Source: Cruorifilaria tuberocauda
Taxonomy: Eukaryota; Nematoda; Chromadorea; Rhabditida; Onchocercidae
Direction: 5' to 3'
Length of the DNA: 64,000 bases
Assembly: GCA_013365365.1 (NCBI GenBank)
Contig: JABVXU010000069.1
Coordinates: 62,001-126,000, forward strand
Under the pieces are notes generated by a model. That model was not told where the DNA came from and did not search any database. It saw only the letters and a program-made list of their open reading frames with translations. Every line of letters begins with the position of its first letter. Within the stretch, counting starts at the first letter, position 1. This document shows, one piece after another, positions 35,495-46,810 of this stretch. Position numbers and translations under genes: made by a program.

Positions 35495-38400
35495 ATGAAA
35501 TTTTTAGAAAATATTCTGTTTACGATGCACTTTCAAGTATTTTAAACAATTCTGTAATAAAATTCCAGTTCAAATAGTTGAAAAGAATAAATTAAATCTA
35601 AATTAGATCGCTAGGAATTTACTTAACATCTGTGGTGATATATCTATTTAATTATCATTTTTTTCAATTAGGAAGGTAGTCGAATTTCGAGAATGGCAAC
35701 AGTTTGTTTTGTTTTTAAAAACATGAATTAGATTTTAAAATATTGATGAAATTGAACTAATGAGAAGTGCAAGGAATTTTGCTAATTTAACCCTTCTACT
35801 CTGAAACTGATAATAAATGAGCCATCTACCGAAGTATATATTTTTTTATCTTTCCTGTCTTTTTTTCATTTCATCTTTTGTCTTTCCATTCTTATTATTT
35901 TCTTATTAAAGCAATTCAACGAAATAGAAATCATCAATTTTAGTGAGGAGTGACATCAGACTTGAAGTGACGTAAAAACTAATGGTCAACAGAATTAAAA
36001 AAAATGTACACTGAAATTGTGTGCTCGTCGGAAATTTGTCACGCATTGAATTTCTTATAGTGAATTTTTCAAAATGCACTAAATTAACAAGATTTGCAGG
36101 AAATTCCAAATGTTTTCCAAAAGAAAAAAATGTTTTTATATCAGAAATAAAGAAATCAAAAAAAAGTCAAAAAAAATTTATCAAAAATATATTTTATGGC
36201 TTTTAACCTTACAATATATAAACATTTTCTGTTCTTTCTCAGATTCCTGCAAAACTGCCAATTAGAGCTTTGAGCTTTGTTCCTTTACTTTAAATTTTCA
36301 AAGTACATCTATATTACTTTCAATATCCAAACATCCTTCAGATTGATTAACATACTTTATGTTGCTATCGAAAAAGATGTGTCCACATACTGGGAAATTG
36401 ATAGAGTAAATATATGGAAGTTTTGAGGAATTTTCCTGAGTTTCTTACACTTGGCCGGCTTAGGCGGTTAAGATGAAAACAAATTTAATAAAAATGAATT
36501 TTCAAAACAAAAGAAACGAAAAAAATGGGATGAATGGCACATCTTATCATTTATGGTAAAGCCATGGCCTCATTCCTTTTTTCTAGCATTAGAAACAGAA
36601 ATCGATCATGATTTTATTGACTTTTTTTTTGTTCAATTTTAATTATAAATTGTGATATTTTTTATTGCAGTATCAAAGAAAATATACCCAAGAAATATTC
36701 ATTGAGTTTGTAATGAGGCTTGAATCATTATATTTAGACATTATTTTTTCTTTGATCATTTTGTCATAGTTTTTAAGGGCATCATTTTGATTTACAATAT
36801 ATTTTTTTAAATCAAACTGTTTCCAAAGTTAACGCAGGAAAATTTTTTTTATAGTAAATTAATCTTTATTTCAAAACTATAGTTTGGTGGTAATCCAAAT
36901 TAAACGCTTCAAAATCGAGAAATTGAAAGTATCGATTAAAAAAAACTAGTTTTCCCTTAACAGTGTTCAGTTTCAATTTCTTATTTAAATTTCGAAGCTT
37001 TCGAAATTCAACGATTCAACGATTTAATGCGAAAAACTTGCAGAAATATTTTTTAAATAGCTTGTAGGCATTTTTTTTTAAAAAAGCTTCAAATATGTCG
37101 GCTTTTTGTCCATATATATTATATTAAAATTTGATTCGTTTATGAAGGTGTTCCTTCCAATCTAGAAATGAATCAAATTTTTGCCTAATCAAATTCTACT
37201 AGAGATGATAAATATTGAAATGATTTGGAAGTAATGAATTATTTAATGAAATTGTTGAAGCAGGGTAATTAACCGAAGAAAAAATAAAAACAATAAAGTT
37301 AGGGCAGCCTATTCAATCGCTTAGAGCAGTTTAGCGGTCTGTTTATGAAAAATGTTCGTGTATTACCGACAGATTCAGTAGATTCAGTAGAATTAAATTC
37401 TGCTTGACTCGCCAGTATGGATATTTTTGCTAAAAAAGTGCCTTGAGTTTTATTTAGTAACTGTATTTCATACAATAACCTTCATTGCTATTCAATATTT
37501 ACTGATACATAGCTCATACTTGCTTGTCTAAGTAATATTGAAGTATCGATGTACTCAGACAAGTACGATTAATGTACTCAAATGGGACTGCAATATTTAA
37601 AAAGATTTCCATGCTTAAATTCATGGAATTTAACAATTTTATAAATGAAATGAATTGGTTCATTCATACTATCAAAAAAAGAATTCGTTACTCAGTGTGT
37701 ATAGAGATGGATGGATACATAAGTTTAAATACTTTAATTTTGAAAAGCATGTTGTTCGGTTTTTATATCCTTGCTTCAATTCTAGCCTGATCTTCTGCAT
37801 CACTGAACATTTCCATTTATGAGAGACAAAAGTGTTCCACTTTGTTTTCGTATTATAGCCGTCTCCACTATCAAATAACAGACTCCAAATAATAGACCTC
37901 TAATCTCTTAGCTTTCCACAAAACATTAAAAAAAATAAAGCAAATATTTTCTGCTATTTATTGCAGTATGAAAAAGTGCAACTAAAACAGAAACAAAGTA
38001 AATAAGTTTGAATAGATAATATTTGATCAGAATTATGAATGTAATTGAACATTTTTTTAAGTTCATCAAGATTGAAATGGAGTCAAATAATTGCTTGTCC
38101 TTTAGGTTTCAATGAACAAGATGTGATAGCTATTAAAATATTTCATTTTACTTCGTCTTACAACCATGACGACCATCAATCATAATCGGAGATCCAATCA
38201 CCAATAGAAGCTCTGATGTTTGCTTACGAGTATCATAAAAACGGGAAACTTATGCGCATTCCATTTATATATTGAAGTATAATTTTCGTTTAAAGCGATT
38301 GAAGCAAAGTTTTTATCTCTGCAAAATTGTCCTACTCCTAAGATTGTTTTGATTTTTCATTAAATTAATTCTATAATTCAAAATAATTTAATGAAAAACA

Positions 38401-38935
38401 AAAGTTGAAAAAAATAAAAAGCTTGAACTTGCTTCCCACAGATACCTTATTACCACGTATTTTTACGACTCGAATAAAGTGTGATTTGTATGAAATTAAA
38501 AATTCATAATGGAAAATAGTAAGAAATATTATTGATTCTAAAGTGTTCCTTCCGATCTAGAAAGTATTAACAGTGTGAACCGTATTTATTCAATAAATTG
38601 ATTGCATTTTTTCGAAATTTTACAGAAATAACTAACTCGATCGCTTTTTAATTCATAACTTTTAGTTCTAAATTATCGAAAACATAGTACCATTTCATTT
38701 TTTTTTTCTTTTAAAGGAAAATGGAAATTAAGTTCACAAAAAATCCCAATAAATCAAACTTGAAAAGAACCATCATAAAATAGCTTTGTTAATTCTTGAA
38801 AAGTTAAGAATTAAGGAAGCTATTTTATCGACTTTTCATCTTTTTCTTTCATACCATATTTATGCGACGTGCTTTGCTATATTTCTCTTTTTAAAAAAAT
38901 CAAAGATTTTTGATTGAGAAGAATACGATATAAAA
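35495..38935. other. Intergenic, no supportable gene
   Basis: About 3.4 kb of very AT-rich DNA. Only short open frames and scattered homopolymer runs are present, plus one member of a dispersed 21-bp direct repeat (37148-37168, again at 38543-38563). Confidence 0.4.
37148..38563 (+). repeat. Pair of 21-bp direct repeats about 1.4 kb apart
   Basis: The word GTGTTCCTTCCRATCTAGAA plus one A occurs at 37148-37168 and at 38543-38563, with one A/G difference. Flanking similarity is weak (TTGATTC upstream of both). It may be the remains of a dispersed element. Confidence 0.45.
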
Positions 38936-38949
38936 GTCGCTCTATTCTC

Positions 38950-39180
38950 TTCTGTTAGAAACGTCGGAATCCTCATTATTCATCTTCCTTATCGCCAAAT
39001 ATCTTTGCTTCTTTTACCGAGGAAGATCAAGTATTCATGGGATGATCAATCTGCAAATTCAATAAACAATTCACTTACACAGTTGGCGAAACAAGCCGTT
39101 TCAATTATTCCGGCAAATACTTTGATTTTTAGAAATTATCAATGTTGCAATATGATTAATTTGCTTCATCAGTAAAACTA
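38950..39180 (+). pseudogene. Coding-like block, frame broken, unidentified
   Basis: This segment is less AT-biased than its surroundings. It is open in more than one frame after a GTTAG acceptor. One frame contains KIKYSWDDQSANSINNSLTQ and QAVSIIPANTLIF. Another contains SSLSPNIFASFTEEDQVF, then a TGA, and becomes readable again only after a shift. No family was recognised. It may be a decayed exon. Confidence 0.2.
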
Positions 39181-39825
39181 TAATGAAAATAGTTTAGAAG
39201 TATCAGAACAAGACTGCAAAGTCTCCGAACTAAAATATACGTTCTAATGAATGCGTTGCACGCATGCATGAAAGAAATTGCATGTAAAATTGCAAAATCT
39301 TCAGCAATATTAATTGATTTACATTATATTCCTTTCGAAAATTAATTTTTTTTTATATTAGGAATTTTGGATGCTAATAAATATATTCACAGGAAGTCAA
39401 GCTTGCTGTCAAAAACTCATGAATTTTTGAAAGAAATAAATCTTTTTGAGAAAAAATTATCTAAATCAATGTTCGAAATACCTGTTCAGATTATTTCATT
39501 TGAATTACTTTTTTCATTGAATTTTCTAACGTCTTTTTTGTTTTGTGAAATGCTTGCACGGAGAAATCTCTGGGGAATTCAAGTTAGAATATTTGAAAAA
39601 AAATGATAAAGGACTAAGGCAAAACGACAACACTGCTTATCAATGAGCCATTAATTAGCTTACAATGAAGCTTAGAAACTTGTCCTGCCTGTCTTTAAAA
39701 TTTTTAATCCTTCTGGATTGAAATTTGTTCATTTTTAAAAAATTTTTCCCGTCTTTTTCTTGTCTTTACGTTTTACTATTAATGTATTTTGAATGAATTA
39801 AAATGAAGTACTACCAATAATTTAG

Positions 39826-39981
39826 CCAGCGGGAAAAGATGATATTATTATCAGTTTTTTTCGAAGGACTGATAGCCAGCCATTCATGAAGCGTACTATG
39901 TTATATACGCTATTACCGGAAAATGAATTTATCGCAAAGGATACTAATCGATATTTTTATCCATACACATATATTGATTAA
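39826..39981 (+). CDS. Orphan coding-like terminal exon
   Basis: After a TTTAG acceptor there is an open frame of 51 codons with KDDIIISFFRRTDSQPFMKR and ENEFIAKDTNRYFYPYTYID, then a TAA. Codon composition looks coding. No ATG-bearing upstream exon and no family were recognised. Confidence 0.25.
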   Translation, partial: PAGKDDIIISFFRRTDSQPFMKRTMLYTLLPENEFIAKDTNRYFYPYTYID

Positions 39982-40521
39982 ATGGTAAATTATTAATAGT
40001 TGAGTTTTTCAGTCCAGAATTTTCAGTAAAATATCAAACTTGCTTTAACGAATCCGAATTTATCTTAAGTATATGTTTCAGAAAATTCCAGCCTCAGTTT
40101 TTCTACTTTCCAACATGTGTTGATGGATACTTCCAAACAAAAACAATTGATTCAATTCCTAGTCGATTAATCCAAAACAGTTAATTATAGATTCGATATT
40201 CATGAGCAAACAAATCGGAATAATTTAATATATAATTCTTTTTTATGTTAACAATTATGCTTCACGAATTGTTGGGAAAAATGAACTCTGAATAAATTTG
40301 AAATTTTTATGAATTCGGTATCGATCAGTCGAGCCGCAATATTGATTAATTTCTGATGAATAAATTAAAATCGACATGATTACTTCAAATCATCTCCAAG
40401 TTGTTCGCAAATCACTAGCAGTTGTTGTATTCTTTCCGCATATCATCACGACTTCTTACAAACCGTATACTGTTTTTAGGCTTTTCTGATTATATATTTT
40501 GATATTTCAATCGATTACTGT

Positions 40522-40543
40522 GGTTTAATTATCCAAGTTTGAG
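40522..40543 (+). other. Genomic copy of the nematode SL1 spliced-leader sequence
   Basis: The 22 bases beginning GGTTTAATTA and ending CCAAGTTTGAG match the conserved nematode SL1 leader at 21 of 22 positions (T for C at leader position 11). In an SL RNA gene the next bases would be a GT donor. Here they are AAGGATTCATCC, so the leader is already joined to other sequence, as in a trans-spliced mRNA. A 7-bp hairpin (ACGTGAT/ATCACGT, 40559-40580) follows shortly after. Confidence 0.8.
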
Positions 40544-40593
40544 AAGGATTCATCCAAAACGTGATAAAGAGAAATCACGTCATCCAACAAAAA

Positions 40594-40722
40594 ATGCACT
40601 GTACAATAGTTCGAGATGCGCCACCCGCACGGACTGTGAGCTTCAATGGAGTAAGTGCTGAGAACGAAGGGGCACGAGCACGTGTGTCCCTCAGTGCGGA
40701 AGACCTTGCACTACTGGATTAA
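40594..40722 (+). CDS. 42-residue open frame, first ATG after the SL1 copy
   Basis: Starts 50 bases after the leader, the distance expected of a true start codon in a trans-spliced mRNA. It contains MHCTIVRDAPPARTVSFNG and ends RVSLSAEDLALLD. Base composition is much more GC-rich than the surroundings. It is either an upstream frame, or the disrupted start of the ancestral protein: readable sequence resumes one frame over (KFNVANEPILPLE). Product unknown. Confidence 0.3.
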   Translation: MHCTIVRDAPPARTVSFNGVSAENEGARARVSLSAEDLALLD

Positions 40723-40791
40723 ATTCAACGTCGCGAATGAGCCAATTCTTCCACTGGAGTGTGAACAAGGAAAATTAGTGTATCGGAATTA

Positions 40792-41103
40792 ATGGGATGT
40801 GGCGATAAAAACGCTGATAAGAAGAAACGAAAAAAAGATCGAAGCAGCTCGGTAGTCACTGCTGAATGCAATGATGACTATCACAGTGATGCACCGTCAA
40901 TGATTAATGCATCAAATCATGGAATATCGATCGATCCCGCCACTCTTGATGTTGCAAGATGGAAGGTTCCTCCACTACCGCCAGGACTTGTCTCAATAAC
41001 TCACGAGGCGGATCGTCGTCCATATCTATCAGCTCTTCTTTCTACATGCATATTTGAAAAGGCGATGAAAGCAGCTGCTGTCGTGAAATTTGAGCTTGAT
41101 TGA
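40792..41103 (+). CDS. Unidentified MGCG protein, possible retrocopy-derived reading frame
   Basis: A 103-codon frame begins MGCGDKNADKKKRKKDR. A Gly-2/Cys-3 start followed by a lysine-rich stretch is typical of N-myristoylated, palmitoylated membrane anchors. It continues with WKVPPLPPGLVSITHEADRR and ends VVKFELD. No intron is evident from the SL1 copy at 40522 through to here. It could be a retrogene, a decayed retrocopy, or the first exon of a larger gene. The final residues lie in a short Leu/Glu-rich imperfect repeat (TTGAGCTTGATTGA at about 41092 and again at about 41151), so the true end is uncertain. I do not recognise a family. Confidence 0.35.
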   Translation: MGCGDKNADKKKRKKDRSSSVVTAECNDDYHSDAPSMINASNHGISIDPATLDVARWKVPPLPPGLVSITHEADRRPYLSALLSTCIFEKAMKAAAVVKFELD

Positions 41104-41782
41104 ATTGGGTTGTGTTGAGTTGCTCGGGCACCAAAAACTTGTGGTTGAATTTGAGCTTGATTGAGTTGAGTCGTTTGGGTTTAGCACGAACCGACGTAAT
41201 ATTTTACTCAAAAAAAGAATCCCTGTACAGCAATGGAACCCAGAGAAAAACCCGCCGCATATCACCACAACAATGGTCTCATTTACTCGGAGTTTTTACT
41301 AAGGACTAAGGAGGGAGATTTGATCTATCAGTAGATACAACGGGATATGACGCATGAGAATATGGCACTATAACACAGCCATGATTGTAACGGCCCATTC
41401 TTGTCACTAAGCAAAGATAGTGTGAGAGCATGCGGATCATACACATTATAGTCCACCGGAAATATTACAGCAATAACATAAATCTCTTGTATCGAATAGC
41501 GCGCCGAAAGGAGAACAAGAAAATACCTTTAGTTTCTCATGTTGCCCTAATCTTCACAAAATATAAAGATTGGAAATAAGCATTTGTATTTAAAATGCAC
41601 TCTCGAGAGTTTTCTCGACATTCCCGAGAGGAGGAGACGATTAACAAACTAATATTACAAAATGCAGTTATAACAATACTGATTAATCTGCACTGTTTCA
41701 TAATTATCTCTAGTTTTTCTATCGATTCATTGGGTTAGGTGATCTAGATCACTGTAAACTGGTTGCATTGATATTTATTTTC
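41104..41782. other. Tail of the SL1-tagged segment, no gene called
   Basis: Imperfect TTGAGCTTGATTGA repeats open this stretch. The composition stays GC-richer than average to about 41340. I could not find a poly(A) tail or a convincing target-site duplication that would mark the 3' end of a retro-insertion. Confidence 0.3.
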
Positions 41783-42300
41783 TCATCTTGCTTCTTGTTC
41801 TTGAAGCAATAGATCCTTCTGATTCTGTTCGTTGTAGTGATTGTTCTTAAATTGATGATTGACGATCTGCGTTCCCATTTCGTCAACTTCAAGTGAGTAT
41901 AACACGTTCACTGGTCGGTTAAGCGTTCTCCCATGCGCTGTTTCAATAATGACGTTTCCAACTTTTCCGTTCTTTCCTCTGTTAATTTCCTTTATCCTAG
42001 CTAACTTCATATCCCACGAGGAGTTTCTGGTTCGTTAACTAATACAATTTCACTTTCTTGAGGTTCTCTTTGTTCTACAATCTTTGGGGAAACGTGTTCA
42101 ATTTGTGTCCTTTCTTTCAAGGTAGTTAAGTATTCTGTTTTCCATATGTCCCAAAAATTTGTATGTGATCAATATCTGACTAAATTTTCTTGATTACTCA
42201 CTCTGTGATAAATGCATTCTTCTTCATCATCACAAAAAATCTGGTTTACTAAAGAGGCATTTGGTGAATAAAATCTATTGGGCGTATGATCACATAATCT
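41783..42300 (-). mobile_element. BEL/Pao LTR-retrotransposon relic (end of pol)
   Basis: Minus-strand remnants run in the order expected at the 3' end of BEL/Pao pol: VIIRPIDFI, then (shifted) [39 protein letters not shown], and KLARIKEINRGKNGKVGNV with RTLNRPVNVLYSLE. The last part is the DUF5641 domain that closes the integrase region. Breaks are present: a stop replaces the Trp before the NFWDIW-like block, one base is missing at about 42015 where the motif should read through PRG-W-KLARI, and a frame change follows RPIDFI. No LTRs, gag or protease were seen, so this is an inactive fragment. It abuts the receptor pseudogene that starts at about 42314. Confidence 0.75.
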
Positions 42301-42313
42301 TCAAAACCTTCTT

Positions 42314-44226
42314 CTGATACAAATATATTTTCCCTCTTCCTTAATTGTTGTCATATCATGAGTATCATTCTGGCTAAAACGTGATGCCACTCAAGCTCGA
42401 GTTTCAATAGGTTAGCATATTTTTTATTTTGATATAAATACTTCCGAAATAAAATTGTTAGCAAAATTTTCCCTTCGAAAGTTTGTAATTTCGTAGCGCA
42501 CATAGGTTTTTGTGAGAAATGAAATCTCAAATCTTCTTTTAATACAGTCATAGAAAACTCATAGAGAGATAATCTGCTTGATAGAAAAGACGAAATAATT
42601 TCAACTGTGGATGCGGTATCCAGTTACAGACATACTTGACTACGTTCAGCCCATTTTTGTAGTATTTTGTAGTTGTCTGCGAGGAATTTATGAATATATG
42701 ATATGTGAATATGGAGAATTGAAGAAAATTCAAGGCATTCCTAAAATTAAAAATTAAAATTACTCGAAGATAGCATTATTTATCCGCTTAATATTTTTGA
42801 TTCATGTACTTAATCATTCAAAATTAATTGCTATTGCTAAATTTATTATGTGAGAAAATAAAATTATATTGCTAAATCAAAGTGCTGTGAAATAAAGAAA
42901 ATCATTCTCGTCTCATTCGAGAAGTATTTGCAGGTGTTACAACGGTATTAACAATGACAACATTGATGACCACAACAAATGCCTCATTACCAAAAGTGTT
43001 ATAATCATTTAGAGAAGTGTTTGAAACTTCTTTAAACAAGCGTTGTATTTAAGGTTGAATTCTTTCCTGGTATTAAAGAGAACGATTGGGTTTCTGCACC
43101 ATCCTTCATACAATTATCTGACATTGAAGGTTCTCGACGGGTGTAATGAATATATCCCTTTTACCAGAAAAAGAAAATATTTCTTCAAGGATTAAGAAAC
43201 AAGGACTTCACTTAGGTATCATACATCAAAAGTCTCGGTGTCTTTCTTGGGGCTTGTTACTTCATTGGTAAGTTTTCGCAATAATGCCTCATTCCGTGGA
43301 ATAGAAGTCTTAAAACATTTCATTTCATTTATTTTAAATTTATTTTTTTTCAATGCTATTATTTCTATCATTTTTCACTTATTTTATGCTTCTTCAATTG
43401 CTGAAATATCAGAAATCAAAAAACGAATTGATAAATCGATTCTTTAATCCTCGCTCTCTTGAAAGTAGCAGCGCGATTTATAAGTTTTTTGCAGTTTTCG
43501 CATCACTTCTAGAATATGCAACAATAGGTATCTAATGGAACGATATTGAAACTCTTTGGCCGACAGATGCTTTTATAAATTAGCTAAACAAAGGAATCGA
43601 ATAATTAAACACAGAAGTTGTACTTTCAAAATTGAGGTTGTTAATTTTTAAAGCGCAACATCAAACTTTGATTTTTTTGTTTGGAATGAATTCTTGAGCA
43701 TTTGCAAAGGTTGCTCTATTCTCTTTTATTTTGATATATTTGAATGGCTTTACGATTTAATATCTTATGAAAGAAAAAGAAAAATTTCTTGGAATTTCTT
43801 TGTAGTCTGAAAATGATGGAGACACCATTATTGGAACGAAGGTCAAAGAATCAATTCAGCTTAAGACCAGCTACGACTAAAACATGTGCCAATGAATATT
43901 TACACAATTATATGAGGATACGATCATCACAGGTTCATAATTTAGTGAAATAGTTTGAACAAAGAAATGAATGTAAGTTGATTATAGACGAATAAATAGG
44001 AAATAAAGATGAATATCAATTCAAAAGTTAGATATAAGTGATAATTTTGTATAGATTAGAAGAAAACGTTGATTGGCATAATTATGATAGATAACTAGCT
44101 CTGTATATGATTCAGATCGTTTTTCAATCAGTTCGCGCTTTATAAAGGAATTAAAACTCGAATTTCAGATTGATCTGATGTCGAGAATTCCATTTTTCCA
44201 TTGTTTTTCATATTGTTTATTGGATG
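42314..44226 (+). pseudogene. Cys-loop ligand-gated anion channel pseudogene (TM1-TM4 region)
   Basis: The transmembrane half of a nematode receptor of the GluCl/LGC/ACC type can be followed. TM1: LIQIYFPSSLIVVIS, stop, VSFWLKRDATQARVSI (42314-42410). TM2: GVTTVLTMTTLMTTTNASLP (from 42934). Part of TM3: FASLLEYATIG (about 43500-43532). A possible TM3-TM4 loop block is MMETPLLERRSKNQFSLRPA (43813-43932). TM4-like sequence (IDLMSRIPFF) starts at about 44169. The TM1 exon ends at a GT donor and TM2 starts after TTTGCAG in matching phase, so introns were kept: this is an unprocessed pseudogene. TGA (42359-42361) replaces the conserved Trp of TM1, TAA (43002-43004) ends TM2, and TM4 reads only with a shift. 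The extracellular domain was not found. The PAR-V-x-(L/I)-GVTT motif predicts an anion channel. Confidence 0.75.
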
Positions 44227-46810
44227 TTCTATTTGTATTTTTGATATTATATATTCTATCGAATGTAATGTAATTCATCAAAATTGAAATATTAGAAACA
44301 AATCTACATTACTTTATCAACCGAAAAGTCAAAGTTAAGCAAAACCATTAAAAAAATTGATATAACGATGACATGTTTAACATGTGTAAGCCTTCCTTAT
44401 TATCAATGACATCAATTCAAACTTTGGGTCAGCTTTATCCTATCTATGCATATTATTTTAAATTGACATCATGACGTATCTCTTTCTGTCTCTTTCCCCT
44501 TTCTTTCTCTCTCTGTCGTATCCGTCAAACAAGGAAGTGGAACTGAAATTTTTTGACCATCACTGCTGTGAACCGTATCCATCTGGCGAGACAAATAAGA
44601 ACTTTAGGGGAAAACGGTTAACAGTGAGCGTGTAACGAAGTATGCGATGTTTTTACAGGAAGGTAATCAACGACAAGTAAGTTTGATTCCTTTATTGGGC
44701 TTTTGATAATTACTGCGATGAGTCACTTGAAAGTACACACCTGATCAAGAGGTACATTATTAAATTAGCTAATTGAACGTTATAGGAGTACTACCAATTT
44801 ACTTAACTTTGGGAAATGAGATACGATTGAATATGAGATTAAGTAGAAAAGTTTACGACTTCAAACTGTATCTGAAGTTAAATGAGTAACATTCATGCAC
44901 AATAAAAAAAATCCACGAAATAAAGAAAAAGGACAAACAAGGAAAACCCCCTTGTCCCCCCAAAAAAATAAATAAAACCAAAAACAAAGTTATCAAAACA
45001 AAAAAACTAAGAACCAACTTATAAACAAACCATTAATTAATGTGTCGTTTATTCGGAGGACGAAACAGTGCGGTAATATATGTATTTTCTTTGTCATTGT
45101 TTATAGCACATTTGAAATATTTTGTTCTGGAATTTCAAGAAAAATTGAAGTATATGTATGTCTCTTATTCTGATTTCTTTTGAGTTTATTAAAATTATAA
45201 TATTTGAAAAAAAAGCTCATAATTCTCCATTAGTTTTCATTAATCATAAAGTTTTTAAGTTTAAGCCATTGCTTATAATTAAATGAACGGATTAGTGATC
45301 CCTTAACAAAAATCATAGCTATTTTTAATTTGTATATAACTGTTCTTAAGCGAAATGAATATATTATCTAAAAGTTTTAATTTGTCTAGTTTTGTCAAAG
45401 CAGACGTAAACATTTACAAATACTATTCCATTGTAAGATTAAATTCTAATAAATTACTGTCTATGAATACACTTAACTTTTCATTCCTTCGAATTTCGCA
45501 TGAAATTTGAACATACTTTACTAAAAATTTCTATTGCACTGTAACTGATTTACTGAAAGTAACCAATGTCCTCTGAATGATTTGTAAAGTTTTCGAAAAT
45601 GATTCAGAACATTTATGATGAGTTCAACATGGTTTCGATTTCAAATATGTCAATCCGTATAAAAAAGACATGTATTAAAAAGTCCGCTGTTTTGGAAACC
45701 TCGAACCTTAATGTTAAATTCATTATTTTCTAAATAATTTAATGTAAATTGCAGGCGAACCAAACTTGGAGGAATTTTCTAGAAGTAGAAATCCTCCATA
45801 TGCTTGAAACGATTTCTTCAAATAAACTAACGTTATAAATCTGTCTAGTAAAATCGCTTGTACAATATCAGTTTTTCTGGTGTTTAAAAATGCATTAAAT
45901 TATTCGGATAATACTATTGCTGAGAATTACTGATGCGAAGAATATTTAAGAATTCTCGAAAAATGTTTGAAACAATGGTCCTCGTCACTCCATCTGTTGC
46001 TGGACTTCATTTTAACAATTTAATTTTAATTGATTCAACTTTCATATCTTATAGTAATTGGAATATCAGGCAGAAAGTTGAAATTAGCTTCATTATTCCT
46101 TCATCGATATTCTATGAAGTTTCTTATTTCTATAGATTCCACAAGTTTTTGACGAAATTCCCATGTTCATCAAACGTTGCAGTCTGACAATTATTGAAAA
46201 GAATCTAAAGAAACGGTTAACTGGCATTTTAAAATTACTCCCACTGCTTGTTTGTTCATACGAATCGAATATCATTTAATTTAATCAAAGAGGATTTCCG
46301 GATTTTTGCTTCTTCCAGGAATTTATTTACAAAAGTCGAATTCTTCCAAAAATACTTTTTCCGGTCTTTTCTTGATTATCTATTATTTGAAAGAAATGTT
46401 TTTTTAGCAGCTCATTACTATTCATAACATTTGTATGAGTCTTAAAAAACTAAATTTCGCAAAACAATATATTTGAATAGTGGAGCAAACGCTTTATTCC
46501 AATAAGTTTGATCGATCACTTCTTATCAATATTACTTAAAGGTTTATATCCTATTCCCTTTATCAGTTGACAAGATGACACTGCCAATTCCCAACCTAAG
46601 GCTCCGATTCTTCGTTTCTCTTTTAATGAAATTGGATGTACCGCCAAATTTCAATATTCATGTAAAAATGATGCCCTGGCCTTTTCCACTACTCGGTGTC
46701 ACCTTTTCTTTCTCGTTATTTGAGCTAATCATTAAATTTATGTTTGGAATGACTCGTGTGAGACGATTTTATGCCCAATCAACTTTGATTTAAATTTAGA
46801 TTTTGGAAGA
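44227..46810. other. Intergenic, no supportable gene
   Basis: AT-rich, with A-rich runs at about 44900-45010. A hydrophobic 72-codon frame at 46575-46793 has no splice or family support. A micro-exon-like segment at 44659-44676 lies between TTTTACAG and GTAAGT, but no partner exon was found. Confidence 0.35.

Noticed and set aside
40522..40600. SL RNA gene
   Set aside because: The leader is not followed by a GT donor, and I see no Sm-site (AAUUUUUGG-like) between stem-loops downstream.
46575..46793. 72-codon hydrophobic frame
   Set aside because: No acceptor, no homologue recognised, and opposite-strand frames are equally open.
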